Assembly (NCBI GenBank): GCA_002492525.1
Contig: DKZA01000002.1
Coordinates: 1-50,389 of the forward strand
DNA: 50,389 nucleotides
Reading direction: 5' to 3'
Origin: Lachnospiraceae bacterium UBA7086
Lineage (GTDB): Bacteria; Bacillota; Clostridia; Lachnospirales; Lachnospiraceae
Shown here: piece after piece, positions 1 to 8,738 of the stretch
How the letters are laid out: every line of letters starts with the position of its first letter
Position numbering within the stretch: position 1 is the stretch's first letter
Position numbers and translations under genes: made by a program
Notes under the pieces: model-generated
Database searches by the model: none
What the model was told of the DNA's origin: nothing
Seen by the model: the letters and a program-made list of their open reading frames with translations, nothing else

Positions 1-24
1 AAGCGGAGGAATTTCCTATAGCAT
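1..24. repeat. Partial dispersed intergenic repeat at left edge
   Basis: The window opens with AAGCGGAGG, also present at 34180-34188 inside the hairpin element upstream of the DUF21/CBS gene. It is followed by ATTTCCTATAGCAT (11-24), identical to 18826-18839. In both places the 14-mer lies directly 3' of a minus-strand terminator. This looks like the edge of a larger repeat cut by the window. The function is unknown and the call rests only on these short matches. Confidence 0.4.
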
Positions 25-25
25 G

Positions 26-55
26 AAAAAGAGGAGCCACAACACAGGCTCCTCC
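26..55 (-). terminator. Rho-independent terminator of the chemoreceptor gene
   Basis: On the minus strand there is a perfect 8-bp stem, GAGGAGCC pairing with GGCTCCTC (arms 31-38 and 47-54), with an 8-nt loop and then TTTTT. It lies about 35 bases after the stop codon of the chemoreceptor gene that ends at 88. Confidence 0.9.
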
Positions 56-87
56 AAGTCTCCCATTTTCAATGGATAATATAACTA

Positions 88-1803
88 TTACAGTTTAAAG
101 AAGGCAACTTCTTCTTCCAGATTTTCTGCCATTTCTTTCAGTTCCTTGGCAGCCTCCGCGAGCAGATTAATGGTTGCGTTAAGTTCCTGCATGGAAGCCG
201 TGGTCTCTTCTGTGGAAGCGGCGTTCTCCTCAGATACTGCAGACAGACTCTGAATCACATCCACTACCTTTCCTCTTTCAGAATCACATTCTCCTGCCTG
301 GTCATGAATCAAACGGGATTCTTTCATGGAATCGTCGATTCCGCTGCTTACGTCGCTGAATTTCTCTTTGGTCTGATCCAATTTGCGCTGTTGTTCAGCA
401 ATGATCTCGTTTACTTCATTCATAACTTTGACAGACGCTTCGGAATCCAGGGTTAACTGACGGATAATATCCTCAATGGTCTTGGTAGACTGTGCGGAAT
501 CCTCAGACAATTTGGAAATCTGGGTCGCTACCACGGAAAAACCACGCCCCGCTTCTCCGGCCCTGGCAGCCTCAATGCTTGCATTTAAAGCAAGCAGACT
601 TGTTTCACTGGCTATGGAGGCTATCAGATTGACAGCTTCCTGAATCCTTGTGACAGATTCATTGGTGGTATGAACAGATACCTCTATTTTCTTGATCGCC
701 TCTGTGGTCTTGTCGTTGGATTCGCTTAATTCATGGATAATTCTCTCGGATTCCGTATCCGCCTGATGCATCTGCCCGGACAGATGATCCAGTTCCTGAA
801 CACTGTCTACAATCTTCTCAATCAAAATTCCCATATTATTGACCTGCAGCGTTGCAGCCTCAATATCCTCTGCCATGGATACGGCACCTTTGGAAATATC
901 CTCCACTGCGGTGCTGATCTCATCCGCCGTGGTAGATGACTGAGCCGCCATGGATTCCAGGGTATCGCCTTTTACCATCAGCGTGTTGGTATTCTGCTTG
1001 ATACTGCCGATAATCTCCTGTAATTTATCAAGAAGGGATTGAACAGCGCGTCCCATAATGCCAAGTTCATCTTTTCTCTTTAACAGCCTGTCGCTGACTT
1101 TCAGATCCAGATTTCCTTCTGCCAGGGATGACAAGATATTCTCAGACTGTACGATTACTTTCGCCAGAGCTCTTGCAATACGGATACATACAACCAGGGC
1201 AACCGCTAAAATCAATGCGGCCATTCCCAGAATCATCAGGGTGCTTTTATTGATTTCGGCAAGAGCTTCTGTGGCTGGCTGACCGGCAAATACCATGCCC
1301 ACACATCTTCCCCCTGAATCAAATGCCGGCATATAAAAGGCATAATACTGTTCCCCGTTGATGATCACATCGCTGGTCTCATAGGTCTTTCCACCCTCAA
1401 GGACGGCGGCAATGACACTGTCAGAGGCTTTGGTTCCCAAGATCCGTTCTCCCGTGGACTTGTCCCGCAAAGAGGTGGCACGTCTGGTGTCCCCGTAAAA
1501 AATGGTAACATCCGTATTAGATCCTTCCACAAAGCTGTCGATGATTTCCTCATGCTCTGTCACGCAATACTTACCTTTATACAGCATATCACCGTTTTGC
1601 CAATAATCCCCCGTATCAATGGCATCATAGGCTGCATAGACACTCTGACACAGATCCCGCAGGCCCTCCATAGTGGAATCCTCTACCAGATCCCTCATTC
1701 TTCCGATGGAATAGAAGGTAACCACGATTACCATAATTATCATCGGAATTGCGCACAACATCACCAGTTGCGCCATAACACCTAACCTTTTTTTGTCCTT
1801 CAT
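88..1803 (-). CDS. Methyl-accepting chemotaxis protein, single-Cache type
   Basis: A 571-residue transmembrane chemoreceptor that would signal to CheW/CheA. Visible order: membrane helix about 11-33; extracellular domain about 35-185 with a single-Cache feel (stretch around RILGTKASDSVIAAVLEGGK, 120-139); second helix about 187-209; HAMP about 210-262; long cytoplasmic signalling coiled coil to the C-terminus. The signalling tip carries the strongly conserved ALNASIEAARAGEAGRGF. No CheR/CheB-binding pentapeptide is seen at the C-terminus (it ends EEEVAFFKL). The start at 1803 has GGGAG about 9 bases upstream. The gene is monocistronic: its own terminator follows and a sigma-D-like promoter precedes it. 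The ligand cannot be told from sequence. Confidence 0.93.
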   Translation of the reverse strand: MKDKKRLGVMAQLVMLCAIPMIIMVIVVTFYSIGRMRDLVEDSTMEGLRDLCQSVYAAYDAIDTGDYWQNGDMLYKGKYCVTEHEEIIDSFVEGSNTDVTIFYGDTRRATSLRDKSTGERILGTKASDSVIAAVLEGGKTYETSDVIINGEQYYAFYMPAFDSGGRCVGMVFAGQPATEALAEINKSTLMILGMAALILAVALVVCIRIARALAKVIVQSENILSSLAEGNLDLKVSDRLLKRKDELGIMGRAVQSLLDKLQEIIGSIKQNTNTLMVKGDTLESMAAQSSTTADEISTAVEDISKGAVSMAEDIEAATLQVNNMGILIEKIVDSVQELDHLSGQMHQADTESERIIHELSESNDKTTEAIKKIEVSVHTTNESVTRIQEAVNLIASIASETSLLALNASIEAARAGEAGRGFSVVATQISKLSEDSAQSTKTIEDIIRQLTLDSEASVKVMNEVNEIIAEQQRKLDQTKEKFSDVSSGIDDSMKESRLIHDQAGECDSERGKVVDVIQSLSAVSEENAASTEETTASMQELNATINLLAEAAKELKEMAENLEEEVAFFKL

Positions 1804-1909
1804 ACTTTCTTCTCCCGTTTTCTATGTATTTATATTGTCCTATACCTAATCATTAAAGGAGAAATGACTCCTTCCCCCATATAAATACAAGTTATATTAT
1901 ATCATATAA

Positions 1910-1936
1910 TTATCGGGAAAAGAAGCAATACCTCTA
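1910..1936 (-). promoter_or_regulatory. Candidate sigma-D (flagellar/chemotaxis) promoter
   Basis: On the minus strand, TAGA (1933-1936), 15 bases, then CCCGATAA (1910-1917). The known sigma-D/sigma-28 consensus is TAAA-N15-GCCGATAA, so there is one mismatch in each box and exact spacing. It sits about 105 bases upstream of a chemoreceptor, the expected kind of target. A TATAAT lies just downstream, so a sigma-A promoter is not excluded. Confidence 0.5.
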
Positions 1937-2004
1937 AGAATGGAGAGTAAAACATTACCAAAAAAAGTTGTAATTTTTCGTGCTATTTTCCTTAAAAGAG
2001 AATT

Positions 2005-3258
2005 TTAGCTTCTTATCTGGCCGTCTCCGGTAATCTGATACTTATAGGTGGTCAGTTCCCGAAGACCCATAGGCCCGCGGGCATGCAGCTTCTGCGTACT
2101 GATGCCGATCTCCGCGCCAAATCCAAATTCAAACCCATCCGTAAAGCGTGTGGAAGCGTTCACATACACACAAGCGGAATCCACTTCCCGCAGAAACTTA
2201 TCCGCATGCTCCTTATTTTCCGTAAGGATGGCATCGGAATGTCCCGTATTATACTGATTAATATGGGCAATCGCTTCCTCCACAGAGGACACTGTCTTAA
2301 CAGAAATAATCAGATCCAGATACTCTTTTCCATAATCTTCTTCCGTGGCAGGGCGGGCTTCGGGAATCTGCAAAAGTACCGTCTGATCGCCGCGGATTTC
2401 CACCTGCTTTTCTTGTAATGTCCTGCCCAGAGCAGGCAGTATTTTGTCCGCAATCTTCTGATGTACTAACAGGGATTCACAGGCATTACAGACACCGATC
2501 CGCTGTGTTTTGGCATTGAGAATGATGGGAATTGCCTTTTCCAGATCAGCCTCTTCGTCAATATAGATATGGCAGTTACCGGTACCGGTCTCAATCACCG
2601 GAACAGTACTGTTTTCCACCACGGAACGAATCAGTCCCGCGCCGCCTCTGGGGATCAGCACATCCACATACTCCTTAAGACGCATGAAGGCCGTAGTCAC
2701 GTCTCTGTCATTGTTTTCTATCAGTTGAATGGCATGTTCCGGAATATGTTCCTCCTTAAGCGCGCTTTTTATGACTTGTGTGACTGCCTGATTGGAATAA
2801 AAGGCATCCTTACCGCCTTTGAGGATTACCGCATTGCCGGTCTTAAAACAAAGACCAAAAGCGTCTGCCGTCACATTGGGGCGAGCCTCATAAATAATGC
2901 CTATTACTCCCATGGGTACTCGTACTTTACAAATATGAAGACCGTTCGGACGGTCAAAACTTTCCATAATTTCCCCTATAGGATCCGGTAATTCGGTAAT
3001 CTGTAAGAGTCCTTCCGCCATGGAGGAAATCCGCTCCGGCGTCAGTTTCAAACGGTCCAGAAGTCCCTCCGCCATACCGGCCTGTTTTGCAATGTGATAG
3101 TCCTTCTCATTTGCGGCAAGCAGTTTGTCCTGTTCTTTCCTAAGTGCAAAAGCAGTTTGTTTTAAAGCATGATTTTTCTCTGCCGTGGAAAGATTTTGCA
3201 GCGTCTGCCTGGCAGTGACAGCCTGACGGCCGAGTGTATCCAGATATTCTTTGATCAT
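2005..3258 (-). CDS. proA: Glutamate-5-semialdehyde dehydrogenase (gamma-glutamyl phosphate reductase)
   Basis: Second enzyme of proline synthesis: NADPH-dependent reduction of gamma-glutamyl phosphate to glutamate-5-semialdehyde. It is 417 residues, the normal family length, with aldehyde-dehydrogenase superfamily features throughout: PMGVIGIIYEARPNVT in the N-terminal half, ETGTGNCHIYID, and the catalytic cysteine in RIGVCNACESLLV. The C-terminal half has FGFGAEIGISTQKLHARGPM, typical of ProA. It is the last gene of a run proB, DUF896/5-FTHF cyclo-ligase, proA. The 80-base gap before it holds no convincing promoter. No strong terminator is visible after the stop; only a weak A/T-rich inverted repeat (about 1947-1975) is present. 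Confidence 0.97.
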   Translation of the reverse strand: MIKEYLDTLGRQAVTARQTLQNLSTAEKNHALKQTAFALRKEQDKLLAANEKDYHIAKQAGMAEGLLDRLKLTPERISSMAEGLLQITELPDPIGEIMESFDRPNGLHICKVRVPMGVIGIIYEARPNVTADAFGLCFKTGNAVILKGGKDAFYSNQAVTQVIKSALKEEHIPEHAIQLIENNDRDVTTAFMRLKEYVDVLIPRGGAGLIRSVVENSTVPVIETGTGNCHIYIDEEADLEKAIPIILNAKTQRIGVCNACESLLVHQKIADKILPALGRTLQEKQVEIRGDQTVLLQIPEARPATEEDYGKEYLDLIISVKTVSSVEEAIAHINQYNTGHSDAILTENKEHADKFLREVDSACVYVNASTRFTDGFEFGFGAEIGISTQKLHARGPMGLRELTTYKYQITGDGQIRS

Positions 3259-3338
3259 AATGGGCTCCGTTCTGCCGGCAGATAACCGGCCTGTATTTTG
3301 GGCAGTTTTTCTAATCTGCGGTTGCCTTGAAAAAACGT

Positions 3339-4151
3339 TTATATACGGCCATGTTCCGTGAGCAGGATATCCGGAATCACGTCATGAGATTCCCAGGGAA
3401 TTTCCTCCAATACCTGACAGCTATAAGCCAGAGCCACGGTGGTAAGTACCGGCTGTATCGGCTTTCCGGCAAGGAAAAGTTTTCGTAAATAGCGGTCATA
3501 GAAGCCTCCGCCATAGCCGATTCTGTGTCTGGCCAGATCAAAAGCTGCTCCCGGCATACACAACAAAATATGCTGCGGCGCTTTTGTCCGTGCTAAATAA
3601 GCGGAATAGGATTTGCCTTCTTCTGCCTCCGGTTCCGGGATATTCCGATAACCCTTATGCAGACAGGATAACTCCGTAATCTGATAAAACTCCATATCCT
3701 GTCCCTCCACTCTTGGCACAAAAACCAACTTATTATCTGAGAAGGCCTGTTCCATCAATGCGTAAGTCTCAACCTCACTGCGATAGCTGGCATAGGCGAG
3801 CAGCGCATCCGCCTCTCGATAACAGGGCAGGGATGTGAAATGCCCTAGGATCTCCTGGCTACAGCACTTTCTTTCCTGTTCTGTCAGGGCATCCCGCCTG
3901 CGCAGAACTTTCGTCCGGACCGCCGCCTTGGATTTCTTTTCCTCCCGGTTCTTCTTTCCCAGGTTTGTAATGGTACCGTCCTTTTCCACAATCGAAATAT
4001 GATCAAGCTGGCCTTTTAGATTTGCACGGATATTGGCAACATAGGCCTGCCGCAGCTTGTGCTGCTCTTCTTTTTCGGCCTCAGATAACCCTGCTGTCTG
4101 GGATTTATGATAAAGTTCATTGATTCGTGCCGTCAACTGTTCTACTGTCAT
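3339..4151 (-). CDS. DUF896 (YnzC-like) domain fused to 5-formyltetrahydrofolate cyclo-ligase
   Basis: A 270-residue two-domain protein. Residues 1 to about 67 match the DUF896/YnzC pattern (ARINELYHKSQTAGLSEAEK, then EEQHKLRQAYVANIRANLKG). YnzC is a small stand-alone cytosolic protein in Bacillus with a poorly known role. From about residue 70 the protein is a 5-FTHF cyclo-ligase, which uses ATP to turn 5-formyl-THF into 5,10-methenyl-THF. Seen there are a basic N-terminal stretch (KAAVRTKVLRRRDAL) and the C-terminal GAAFDLARHRIGYGGGFYDR motif with its glycine-rich loop. The reading frame is continuous with no stop or internal start at the junction. It lies between proB and proA, 33 bases after proB. 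The ligase call is secure; what the fused domain adds is unknown. Confidence 0.9.
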   Translation of the reverse strand: MTVEQLTARINELYHKSQTAGLSEAEKEEQHKLRQAYVANIRANLKGQLDHISIVEKDGTITNLGKKNREEKKSKAAVRTKVLRRRDALTEQERKCCSQEILGHFTSLPCYREADALLAYASYRSEVETYALMEQAFSDNKLVFVPRVEGQDMEFYQITELSCLHKGYRNIPEPEAEEGKSYSAYLARTKAPQHILLCMPGAAFDLARHRIGYGGGFYDRYLRKLFLAGKPIQPVLTTVALAYSCQVLEEIPWESHDVIPDILLTEHGRI

Positions 4152-4184
4152 GAAAATGCCTTCCCGCGTGCCATAACTGTGCCG

Positions 4185-5045
4185 CTAATTTTTATGCATC
4201 TGTTGTACATACAAGGGCAGATCAAAGGTATCGTCCTTGTGGGCTAAAAATAAAGTGCCGATATTCTGACCGCTTAGAATCCGATGAATCACTTTGATAT
4301 CTTTACTGTTGGCGATGACCATATCAACCCCCATGTTGTTGGCAATCTTAGCGGCTTGCAGTTTGGTAGTCATGCCGCCGGTACCCGCACTGCTCCCGGT
4401 GGACGTTTTGCCCATATTCATCAGCTCTTCGGTAAGTTCTTCCACCACCTCAATGTATGTTACATCAGGGTTCCGCCTGGGATCATCTGTGTAGAGGCCG
4501 TCAATATCTGACAGAAGAAGCAGCATATCCGCATCCACAAGAGACGCCACAATGGCAGAAAGAGTATCGTTATCGCCAATTTCAATCTCATAGGTAGCCA
4601 CCGTATCATTTTCGTTTACAATGGGAATGACTCCTAATTTAAACAACTCCGCAAAAGTATTCTGGGCATTAAACCGGTTCAGATTGTCAACAATGGTGTT
4701 TTTGGTCATCAAAATCTGAGCCGCCACCTGATTGTATTCTGCAAAGATCTTTTGATAGATCATCATCAGCCGGGCTTGTCCTACAGCCGCACAGGCCTGT
4801 TTGACGGCAATAGGATTATCCTTTTCATGCTCCGGCAGCATGACCGCCTTTTTGCCTACGGCAATGGCCCCGGAAGTAACAAGTACTACGTCCTTCCCCT
4901 GATTGCGTAAGTTGCACAGTTCCCGCACTAACACGTCCAGTTTCGTATAGTCCAGATCTCCCGTCTCTTCATGTTGCAGAGAAGAAGAACCAATCTTTAC
5001 CACAATTCTTTGTTTTTCTTTCATATGTAATCTTCTGTCTGTCAT
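4185..5045 (-). CDS. proB: Glutamate 5-kinase, short form without PUA domain
   Basis: First step of proline synthesis: ATP-dependent phosphorylation of glutamate. The amino-acid-kinase fold is clear: RIVVKIGSSSL at the start, LVTSGAIAVG, NENDTVATYEIEIGDNDTLSA for substrate binding, LLLLSDIDGLYTDDPR, and GTGGMTTKLQAAKIA. At 286 residues it ends after the kinase domain; the roughly 80-residue C-terminal PUA domain of the E. coli and Bacillus enzymes is absent. Short forms are known in other bacteria. Start 5045 has AAAGG about 7 bases upstream; a second ATG seven codons in (5024) is possible. It begins 16 bases after the upstream flavoprotein gene, so it is probably co-transcribed. Confidence 0.95.
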   Translation of the reverse strand: MTDRRLHMKEKQRIVVKIGSSSLQHEETGDLDYTKLDVLVRELCNLRNQGKDVVLVTSGAIAVGKKAVMLPEHEKDNPIAVKQACAAVGQARLMMIYQKIFAEYNQVAAQILMTKNTIVDNLNRFNAQNTFAELFKLGVIPIVNENDTVATYEIEIGDNDTLSAIVASLVDADMLLLLSDIDGLYTDDPRRNPDVTYIEVVEELTEELMNMGKTSTGSSAGTGGMTTKLQAAKIANNMGVDMVIANSKDIKVIHRILSGQNIGTLFLAHKDDTFDLPLYVQQMHKN

Positions 5046-5061
5046 TGTACTGCCTTTCTCT

Positions 5062-6708
5062 CTATTTATGGAAACATTCTATCATAGCTTGATAAAGTGA
5101 AGCAACTTTTTCTGCAATCAGGATACCATCCATAGCAGCAGAGGTAATCCCGCCTGCATAACCGGCACCTTCTCCGCAAGGATAGAGTCCCGCTACCATC
5201 GACTGTCCCCTGTCATCACGGGAAATTCTTACCGGGGAGGAAGTCCTGCTCTCGATACCCGATACAAAGGCATTGGCATCGGCAAATCCCTTCATGGATT
5301 GCCCTATCCTGTCTATTCCCTCTACCAGAGACTTGTTCAGATGAGCGGGCAGGATATCGTGTACTGCCGCCATGCACCATCTGCCTTTGACGGCGGGAGC
5401 AAACTCCGGATAGTGTACCGCGATTTCGGAAGCAGGTAACGGTTCTGATTCATGCAAAAGTACAGCCTGTCGAAAGGCTCCATATGGTTCTGCGGGCACG
5501 GCCCCTCCGCCAATCTCATAGGCCTTTTCCTCCAGTCTGCGTTGAAAGGCAACCCCCGCAAGGGGGCCTGCACCGCCGTAATCCTCTGGCGTTACCGTAA
5601 CAATGACAGCACTGTTACTATTTGCCCCGTCTCTTTTCCGGTAACTCATACCGTTGACGGCAATTCTGCCCGGTTCCGAAGATGCGTTGACCACATAACC
5701 GCCAGGACACATACAGAAAGAATATACCCCTCTGCCGTCCGTCGTCCGGGCAGTCACCTTATAAGTTGCGGCCGGCAGATTCTCTGCCTTTCTGCCGTAT
5801 TGTATCTGCTCGATAAATTCTCTCGGATGTTCTATGCGAAGTCCCACGGCAAACGCTTTGGCTTCCATCGGAATCCCTCTCTTTGCCAGCATGGAAAAGG
5901 TATCCCTGGCACTGTGTCCGATGGCAAGGATCACCACATCACTCTCCAGACGGCCATCTTCTTGTGTCACCACACCCAGGACACGATTTTGTTCCACCAG
6001 TAAATCAACAACCTTGGTCTGAAAACGCACTTCTCCGCCCCAGGCAAGAATCTGTCTGCGCAGGTTCGTGACTACCCGGATCAGAATATCTGTGCCGATA
6101 TGAGGCTTTGCCTCATAGAGAATATCTTCCGGTGCCCCTGCTTCTACCAGAATCTTTAAGACCTCCCGGTTTCTGCCCCGTGGATCTTTGACCAGCGTAT
6201 TGAGCTTACCGTCGGAGAAAGTGCCGGCACCGCCTTCGCCAAACTGGACATTAGAATCCGGGTCAAGAACACCTTCCTGCCAGAAGCGTTCCACATCTGC
6301 AAGACGGATCTTAGCTTCTCTTCCTCGTTCCAAAAGTATGGGCCGATAGCCGTGTTTCGCCAGCATATAACCGCAGAAGAGTCCCGCAGGCCCGGTGCCC
6401 ACAATAATCGGTCTGTTCCTAAGCTTTTTCTTCCCCGAAGGCGGAAACAGATACTCTTTTACAGCAACGGCCTGTATCTGTCCCGGTTTCCCATGACAGG
6501 AGGAAAGCACCTTCTCCTCATCTGCCACACTCACATCCACGGTATAAACCAGATAGATATCTGGTTTTTTCCTGGCATCAACAGATTTCTTTATGATCTG
6601 TAACGCATCAATCTGCCGGGGAGAAATACATAAAATTTTTGCTGCTTTCTTTATCAGATCCTCCTGCTTATGTTCCGGAGGCATCTTCATCTGGTTGATA
6701 CGAATCAT
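5062..6708 (-). CDS. FAD-dependent dehydrogenase of the COG2509 type
   Basis: A 548-residue cytosolic flavoprotein. After an N-terminal ~85-residue region the dinucleotide-binding motif RPIIVGTGPAGLFCGYMLAK and its acidic end (PILLERG) are seen, then GEGGAGTFSDGKLNTLVKD, which is distinctive for this uncharacterised family. A second FAD-contacting stretch near the C-terminus reads GLYPCGEGAGYAGGITSAAM. No membrane segments. The reaction and substrate are not known for the family. It is 8 bases downstream of a second flavoprotein gene and 16 bases upstream of proB, so the three likely share a transcript; a role linked to proline is only inference. Confidence 0.88.
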   Translation of the reverse strand: MIRINQMKMPPEHKQEDLIKKAAKILCISPRQIDALQIIKKSVDARKKPDIYLVYTVDVSVADEEKVLSSCHGKPGQIQAVAVKEYLFPPSGKKKLRNRPIIVGTGPAGLFCGYMLAKHGYRPILLERGREAKIRLADVERFWQEGVLDPDSNVQFGEGGAGTFSDGKLNTLVKDPRGRNREVLKILVEAGAPEDILYEAKPHIGTDILIRVVTNLRRQILAWGGEVRFQTKVVDLLVEQNRVLGVVTQEDGRLESDVVILAIGHSARDTFSMLAKRGIPMEAKAFAVGLRIEHPREFIEQIQYGRKAENLPAATYKVTARTTDGRGVYSFCMCPGGYVVNASSEPGRIAVNGMSYRKRDGANSNSAVIVTVTPEDYGGAGPLAGVAFQRRLEEKAYEIGGGAVPAEPYGAFRQAVLLHESEPLPASEIAVHYPEFAPAVKGRWCMAAVHDILPAHLNKSLVEGIDRIGQSMKGFADANAFVSGIESRTSSPVRISRDDRGQSMVAGLYPCGEGAGYAGGITSAAMDGILIAEKVASLYQAMIECFHK

Positions 6709-6716
6709 AATGTTTC

Positions 6717-7955
6717 TTATCTCTTTTCTCTGTTTACTTGACCGGCCGCCGCCCTGCCGGCGACGGTTCCACTGCTAAAAGCCCATTGCAGATTGTATCC
6801 GCCGCAGATACCATCCACGTCCAGAATTTCTCCCGCAAAATAAAGCCCCGGTATGATTCGGGAAGCAAGATTTTCCATTACTTCCGCACAGTCTATACCG
6901 CCGGCACTCACCTGTGCTTTTGCAAAAGGATTGGTACCGGTAACTTCTGCTTCCAGACAACGATAAAGATTCTGCAACTTCCGCATGGCACTTTCAGAGA
7001 TCATCCCGGCTGTCTCCGCAGCTTTGATGCCTGCCAGATGAAGCAGAAGTAAGTTAATCTTTTTGTTGACTATTCCGGTCAGAAAAGCTTCCATGGTTTG
7101 TCCTGACTGGCGTTGCAGACGTTCCTGCCAAAACATTTCATAGGTTTGTTGATCATAATCCGGCAGGAAAGAAATCGTTACAATGGTATGTTTCTGCTCT
7201 CGCAGGGCATAAGCAGCGTGCCGGCTGATCTGAAAAACCGGGATGCCGGAGATACCGTAATCTGTCAGTTGCAGCTCACCCCGCTCTTCACAGACAATAC
7301 CGCCTTCCACATATAAGGTAAGTTTCGCATCGCACCGTACACCTGCCACTTGTTTATAATATGTCTCTTTACACCGAAGGGCTGTCAACGCAGGTACTAC
7401 AGGAATTATATGATGTCCCAGCTGTCTGGCCAGCTTCCATCCGGCACCGTCGGAACCCGTATCCGGTGCCGCGGCCCCGCCGCAAGTGAGAATTACCGCA
7501 TCATACTGTCCGCCGCCTTGTTCTGTCTTTACTATGATACCATTACCGGAGGGGGTTATGCCTGTGACTTGTTGTCCTGTATGTATCATTACGGAAAGTT
7601 CTGCAAGCTCATAGCGAAACAGATCCAGTACGGTAGATGCCTGTCCGCTGGCAGGATAAAGATAACCGTTTACTGCTTTGATCCGCATCCCCAGATTCTG
7701 AAAGAACCTTTTTGTTTCTGATACACCGAAAGTTTCATATATGACAGGAATTAATTTTCTGCCGCTTCCATAATAACAGGACAGATCCATTTTCTCGTTA
7801 GAAAAATTACATTTCCCGTTTCCTGTGGACAGAATTTTTTTGCCGATTCTGTCATTTCTCTCATAGATTGTGACCAGGGCTCCTGCCCTGGCCGCCTGCA
7901 CAGCCGCCATCATCCCGGCGGCCCCTCCGCCGATCACTGCAATTTTTCTGTTCAT
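6717..7955 (-). CDS. NAD(P)/FAD-dependent flavoprotein, HI0933/YhiN family
   Basis: A 412-residue flavoprotein of the COG2081 family. The N-terminal Rossmann motif is KIAVIGGGAAGMMAAVQAAR, followed by the family signature GKKILSTGNGKCNFSN; the C-terminus has YFAGEILDVDGICGGYNLQWA, the typical FAD-closing stretch. The ATG at 7955 has AGGAGA 6 bases upstream and gives the standard N-terminus; an in-frame TTG at 7973 would add six residues and is less likely. The gene lies 14 bases after the stop of the preceding membrane-anchored protein. Family members have no firmly established physiological substrate. Confidence 0.92.
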   Translation of the reverse strand: MNRKIAVIGGGAAGMMAAVQAARAGALVTIYERNDRIGKKILSTGNGKCNFSNEKMDLSCYYGSGRKLIPVIYETFGVSETKRFFQNLGMRIKAVNGYLYPASGQASTVLDLFRYELAELSVMIHTGQQVTGITPSGNGIIVKTEQGGGQYDAVILTCGGAAAPDTGSDGAGWKLARQLGHHIIPVVPALTALRCKETYYKQVAGVRCDAKLTLYVEGGIVCEERGELQLTDYGISGIPVFQISRHAAYALREQKHTIVTISFLPDYDQQTYEMFWQERLQRQSGQTMEAFLTGIVNKKINLLLLHLAGIKAAETAGMISESAMRKLQNLYRCLEAEVTGTNPFAKAQVSAGGIDCAEVMENLASRIIPGLYFAGEILDVDGICGGYNLQWAFSSGTVAGRAAAGQVNREKR

Positions 7956-7969
7956 GCTCTCTCCTAGCG

Positions 7970-8644
7970 TCAACTGGAATAAGATTCCAGAAAATGATAC
8001 AATGCCTCTTCGTTCTCCATATATTTACCACAAATAATCTGTGCCTGCAAATCATCATCAAGATCTTCCAACAAAATGTCCGTGTTCATATACAGGGTCT
8101 TCTTATCCTCCTCGTATACCACGATAAAATGATCTGCCACCATCAGATAAAATCCTTTGTTTTCTTTCTTAGGGCGATAATATTTACATACGGCAATCCG
8201 GTCTTTGGAAAAAGCCGTAAGTTCTATGGTTTCAAATCCAAGCTCCCGTTCCGCAAGCGGCGGATTGCTGTCATAAAAGGATAGTTCATTTAGAAGGCCC
8301 TCTCTGTCAAGGCCGATGTACTTAAAAGGCAGAGTTTCTTCTTGTTCCTCTACTTTCCCTTCCGAAAGATCCACCGTCTCCACTAAATACAGGGTATCGG
8401 CCGTTACCACCGGCTTTCCTTCCACAGAAGCTTCAATGACCTGTTCCTCTTCCGGTTCTTCCTGCTCCTTTGATATTGCCTGTTTTGCTGTCCGTGCTGT
8501 CTGTTTTCCCGTTGTGTACCTTTCCTGGTTCTGGTATTTGTTGGGATAAAAAAACTCTTCCGCCTTCAAAGCCCCGTAACCTCCAAGACCCAGCATTACA
8601 GCAGACAGAATCAGCAAAAAACTGATACGTCTTACAAGTTTCAT
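7970..8644 (-). CDS. Membrane-anchored protein of unknown function
   Basis: 224 residues. A basic start (MKLVRR) followed by a hydrophobic helix about residues 7-26 suggests a signal anchor, with the rest outside the membrane. A linker rich in Lys, Gln and Glu spans about 35-75. The remaining domain (about 75-224) has alternating hydrophobic and charged stretches (YLVETVDLSEG, YLMVADHFIVVYEEDKKTLY, DLDDDLQAQIICGKYM). I do not recognise a named family. It is the first gene of the apparent run leading to proB and proA. TTGACT at 8689-8694 (minus strand) might be a -35 box, but no matching -10 was found. Confidence 0.75.
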   Translation of the reverse strand: MKLVRRISFLLILSAVMLGLGGYGALKAEEFFYPNKYQNQERYTTGKQTARTAKQAISKEQEEPEEEQVIEASVEGKPVVTADTLYLVETVDLSEGKVEEQEETLPFKYIGLDREGLLNELSFYDSNPPLAERELGFETIELTAFSKDRIAVCKYYRPKKENKGFYLMVADHFIVVYEEDKKTLYMNTDILLEDLDDDLQAQIICGKYMENEEALYHFLESYSS

Positions 8645-8738
8645 CCTATCACTGACCTTTCTTATCGGATTTCCTGTAATCAGTATCAGTCAATTCCTGA
8701 TTTTTATTCAGACAAGACTATTTTGCGGCTGTCATCTC

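Noticed and set aside
1836..1895. c-di-GMP riboswitch upstream of the first chemoreceptor
   Set aside because: The leader has only a short AAGGAG/CTCCTT stem; none of the conserved GEMM loop sequences are visible.
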